Source: CAZFDT01 sp964518335
GTDB taxonomy: Bacteria; Planctomycetota; Phycisphaerae; Phycisphaerales; Phycisphaeraceae
Assembly: GCA_964518335.1 (NCBI GenBank)
Contig: CAZFDT010000131.1
Coordinates: 1 to 7,676 of the forward strand
Direction: 5' to 3'
Length of the DNA stretch: 7,676 bases
The notes under the pieces were generated by a model. That model saw only the letters and a program-made list of their open reading frames with translations. It ran no database searches and was not told the DNA's origin. Made by a program: the position numbers and the translations under genes. Of the stretch, positions 6,133-7,676 are shown piece by piece (the first letter of the stretch is position 1; every line of letters begins with the position of its first letter).

Positions 6133-7676
6133 TTGGTCACGCGACGCCGCCTATTCTTGTCCAGCCTGTTGAGCCTCTTCCTGGCGTGGGGAATCGCCCC
6201 GCTCTCCGGCGCGACGCCCGCCTCGCCTGCAGCGGCGGCAAGCTTCAGCCCCATGAAGCCGGTGAACACGGCAGGACCGCGCGAGACCATTGCCGATCTG
6301 TACGAACGAACCGAGGAGATCCAGCGCCTCCTGCGCACGACGCTGGACGCTTATCTCGCGTCCGACCGGCTCTATCCGTCCAGCGAGGAGCAACGGGCAA
6401 TGGCGCTGGGCAGGGAGATGGCGCAGACGGCTGCGCACTTGATGGACGTCGACAGCCTGCCTCAGGCCACCCGCTCACTCGAGTTCGATGCCCGGATGCT
6501 GCTGACACTGCGCGCCCTGATCGCACGACTGGAGATGCCGCCGCTCGAGTCGATCCCGAGCGAGGAAGTCCTGGTGGCCATGGACAAGGACCGTTGGCGC
6601 ATCCCCGGCACGATGATCGAGATCCGCCGCATGGGCGAAGGCCCACGCGAAGGGGAATGGCTATTCACCGCCAGCACCATTCGCCGGCTGCCCGAGTGGT
6701 ACGAACAACTGGAACCCTCCGGCGGAGAACAGCTGAGAGGACCGGCCGCCATCAGCGACAAGGTGTTGAACCTCTACACCTACGCCCCCCTCGGCCTGGC
6801 CCCCGTCATTCCGCTACGCTGGCTGCTGGCACTCCCAGCTCCACTCGAGGCCACCTGGCTCAATCAGCCTGCATGGCGCTGGCTGGCACTCGCCGTGCTC
6901 ACGATCATCGGACTGACAGCGCTCCGACTGGTGCATCGGGTTTCGGAAACCTCGAGCAAGACAAAGAAGATCGCACCCACACTGGCACCCTGGGGGAGTC
7001 TCATGACCCCGGTTGCACTCGCCCTCATCGTCCTCCTCCTGCATACGACGACCACGGAGGTGCTGCGCTTCAGCGCACCGGTTTATGTTCCATTGATCAG
7101 TTTCTACTCGCTGCTGTCCTATATCGCGATGGTCTGGGTTACATGGTCCGCCGCGCAGGCGATCGCGGAGACGATCATTGGATCCGGCCGGCTGAACACC
7201 CGCAGCATCGATGGCCAGCTCGTCCGGCTGACGCTGCGCCTGATCGCCGTGTTCGTCGCGCTGGGCATCATCATCGAGGGCGCAAGCCGCCTCGGATTGC
7301 CCGCATATTCCGTGCTGACCGGCCTTGGCATCGGCGGTGTCGCCGTCGCCCTGGCCGCCCGGGAAAGCCTCGCCAACGTGATGGGCGCCTTCATCGTCAT
7401 GATCGAGAAACCCTTCCGGGTCGGCCACTGGATCCGGGTCGGCGACATCGAGGGCACCGTCGAAGATATCGGCTTTCGCAGCATGCGCCTGCGTACCTTC
7501 TACGACTCCCTGGTCACGGTGCCCTCCAGCACGATCCTCGAGTCCACTGTGGACAACATGGGGGAACGCAGATACCGCCAGGTCAAGACCACGCTCGCAC
7601 TGACCTACGACACGCCACCGGCCCGACTGTCACGGTTCATCGAGGCCGTTCGCGGTCTCATCGAAACCCACCCGGC
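6133..7676 (+). CDS. Large MscS-family mechanosensitive channel (3' partial)
   Basis: The frame is open from the TTG at 6133 to the window edge, giving 514 residues with no stop. Residues 1-27 form a signal peptide: a TRRRLFL basic start, a Leu-rich core, then SGATPA as the likely cleavage zone. Residues 30-205 are charged and helix-prone, with no membrane segment, and are probably periplasmic. Hydrophobic helices follow near 215-233, 248-267, 290-308, 317-338 and 363-385. The pore helix region contains GLGIGGVAVALAARESLANV (397-416), the Gly/Ala-rich TM3 signature of MscS, followed by EKPFRVGHWIRVGDIEGTV and VEDIGFRSMRLRT (443-455), the start of the cytoplasmic beta domain. The protein is larger than E. 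coli MscS (286 residues) and resembles the extended MscS-like group. It would release solutes under hypo-osmotic stress. It is divergent from the maturase; a functional link to sulfate-ester use is not shown. Confidence 0.92.
   Translation, partial: MVTRRRLFLSSLLSLFLAWGIAPLSGATPASPAAAASFSPMKPVNTAGPRETIADLYERTEEIQRLLRTTLDAYLASDRLYPSSEEQRAMALGREMAQTAAHLMDVDSLPQATRSLEFDARMLLTLRALIARLEMPPLESIPSEEVLVAMDKDRWRIPGTMIEIRRMGEGPREGEWLFTASTIRRLPEWYEQLEPSGGEQLRGPAAISDKVLNLYTYAPLGLAPVIPLRWLLALPAPLEATWLNQPAWRWLALAVLTIIGLTALRLVHRVSETSSKTKKIAPTLAPWGSLMTPVALALIVLLLHTTTTEVLRFSAPVYVPLISFYSLLSYIAMVWVTWSAAQAIAETIIGSGRLNTRSIDGQLVRLTLRLIAVFVALGIIIEGASRLGLPAYSVLTGLGIGGVAVALAARESLANVMGAFIVMIEKPFRVGHWIRVGDIEGTVEDIGFRSMRLRTFYDSLVTVPSSTILESTVDNMGERRYRQVKTTLALTYDTPPARLSRFIEAVRGLIETHP

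Noticed and set aside
5688..6338. 216-codon minus-strand frame spanning the divergent region
   Set aside because: It overlaps the maturase start in another frame and the channel's signal peptide in antisense, and has no domain-like sequence.
1..7676. CRISPR arrays, tRNA/rRNA genes, insertion-sequence ends
   Set aside because: No regularly spaced repeats, cloverleaf-like elements, transposase frames or long terminal inverted repeats were seen on reading the window.

Overview
The window is GC-rich and typical of a high-GC proteobacterium. Gene content (an RND/MMPL exporter, a cyclase-family hydrolase, a sulfatase with an oxygen-independent sulfatase maturase, and an MscS channel) would suit a metabolically versatile, facultatively anaerobic beta- or gammaproteobacterium. 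That placement is an inference; no rRNA or marker gene is present.

Layout, left to right. (1) Bases 1-578, plus strand: 3' end of an RND/MMPL-family membrane transporter, cut by the window edge. (2) 629-1426, plus: a complete metal-dependent cyclase/kynurenine-formamidase-like hydrolase, 50 nt behind the transporter and probably in the same operon. (3) 1437-2012, minus: a fragment of a DUF1254/DUF1214 protein lacking much of its N-terminal domain and all of its C-terminal domain, squeezed tail-to-tail against the cyclase and just behind the sulfatase; probably a remnant. (4) 2042-4411, minus: a large Cys-type arylsulfatase with the less common motif C-S-A-T-R in place of C-x-P-x-R and no signal peptide. 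(5) 4556-5800, minus: a radical SAM anaerobic sulfatase-maturating enzyme (anSME) with all eleven expected cluster cysteines. (6) 5801-6132: a 332-nt divergent control region. (7) 6133-7676, plus: a large MscS-family mechanosensitive channel with a signal peptide and a TTG start, running off the right edge.

The functional core is the maturase-sulfatase pair. The maturase would oxidise Cys93 of the sulfatase to formylglycine without oxygen, making the sulfatase active in the cytoplasm. The most unexpected signal is a near-palindromic element, ATTGGACC-(TT/AA)-GGTCCCA. It occurs nearly intact upstream of the sulfatase (4510-4526) and, in inverse orientation, upstream of the maturase (6008-6024), with a weaker third copy at 5924-5940. 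I saw no copies inside genes. This looks like a dedicated operator for a small sulfatase regulon whose regulator is not in the window. A perfect 8-bp inverted repeat also lies in the maturase leader.
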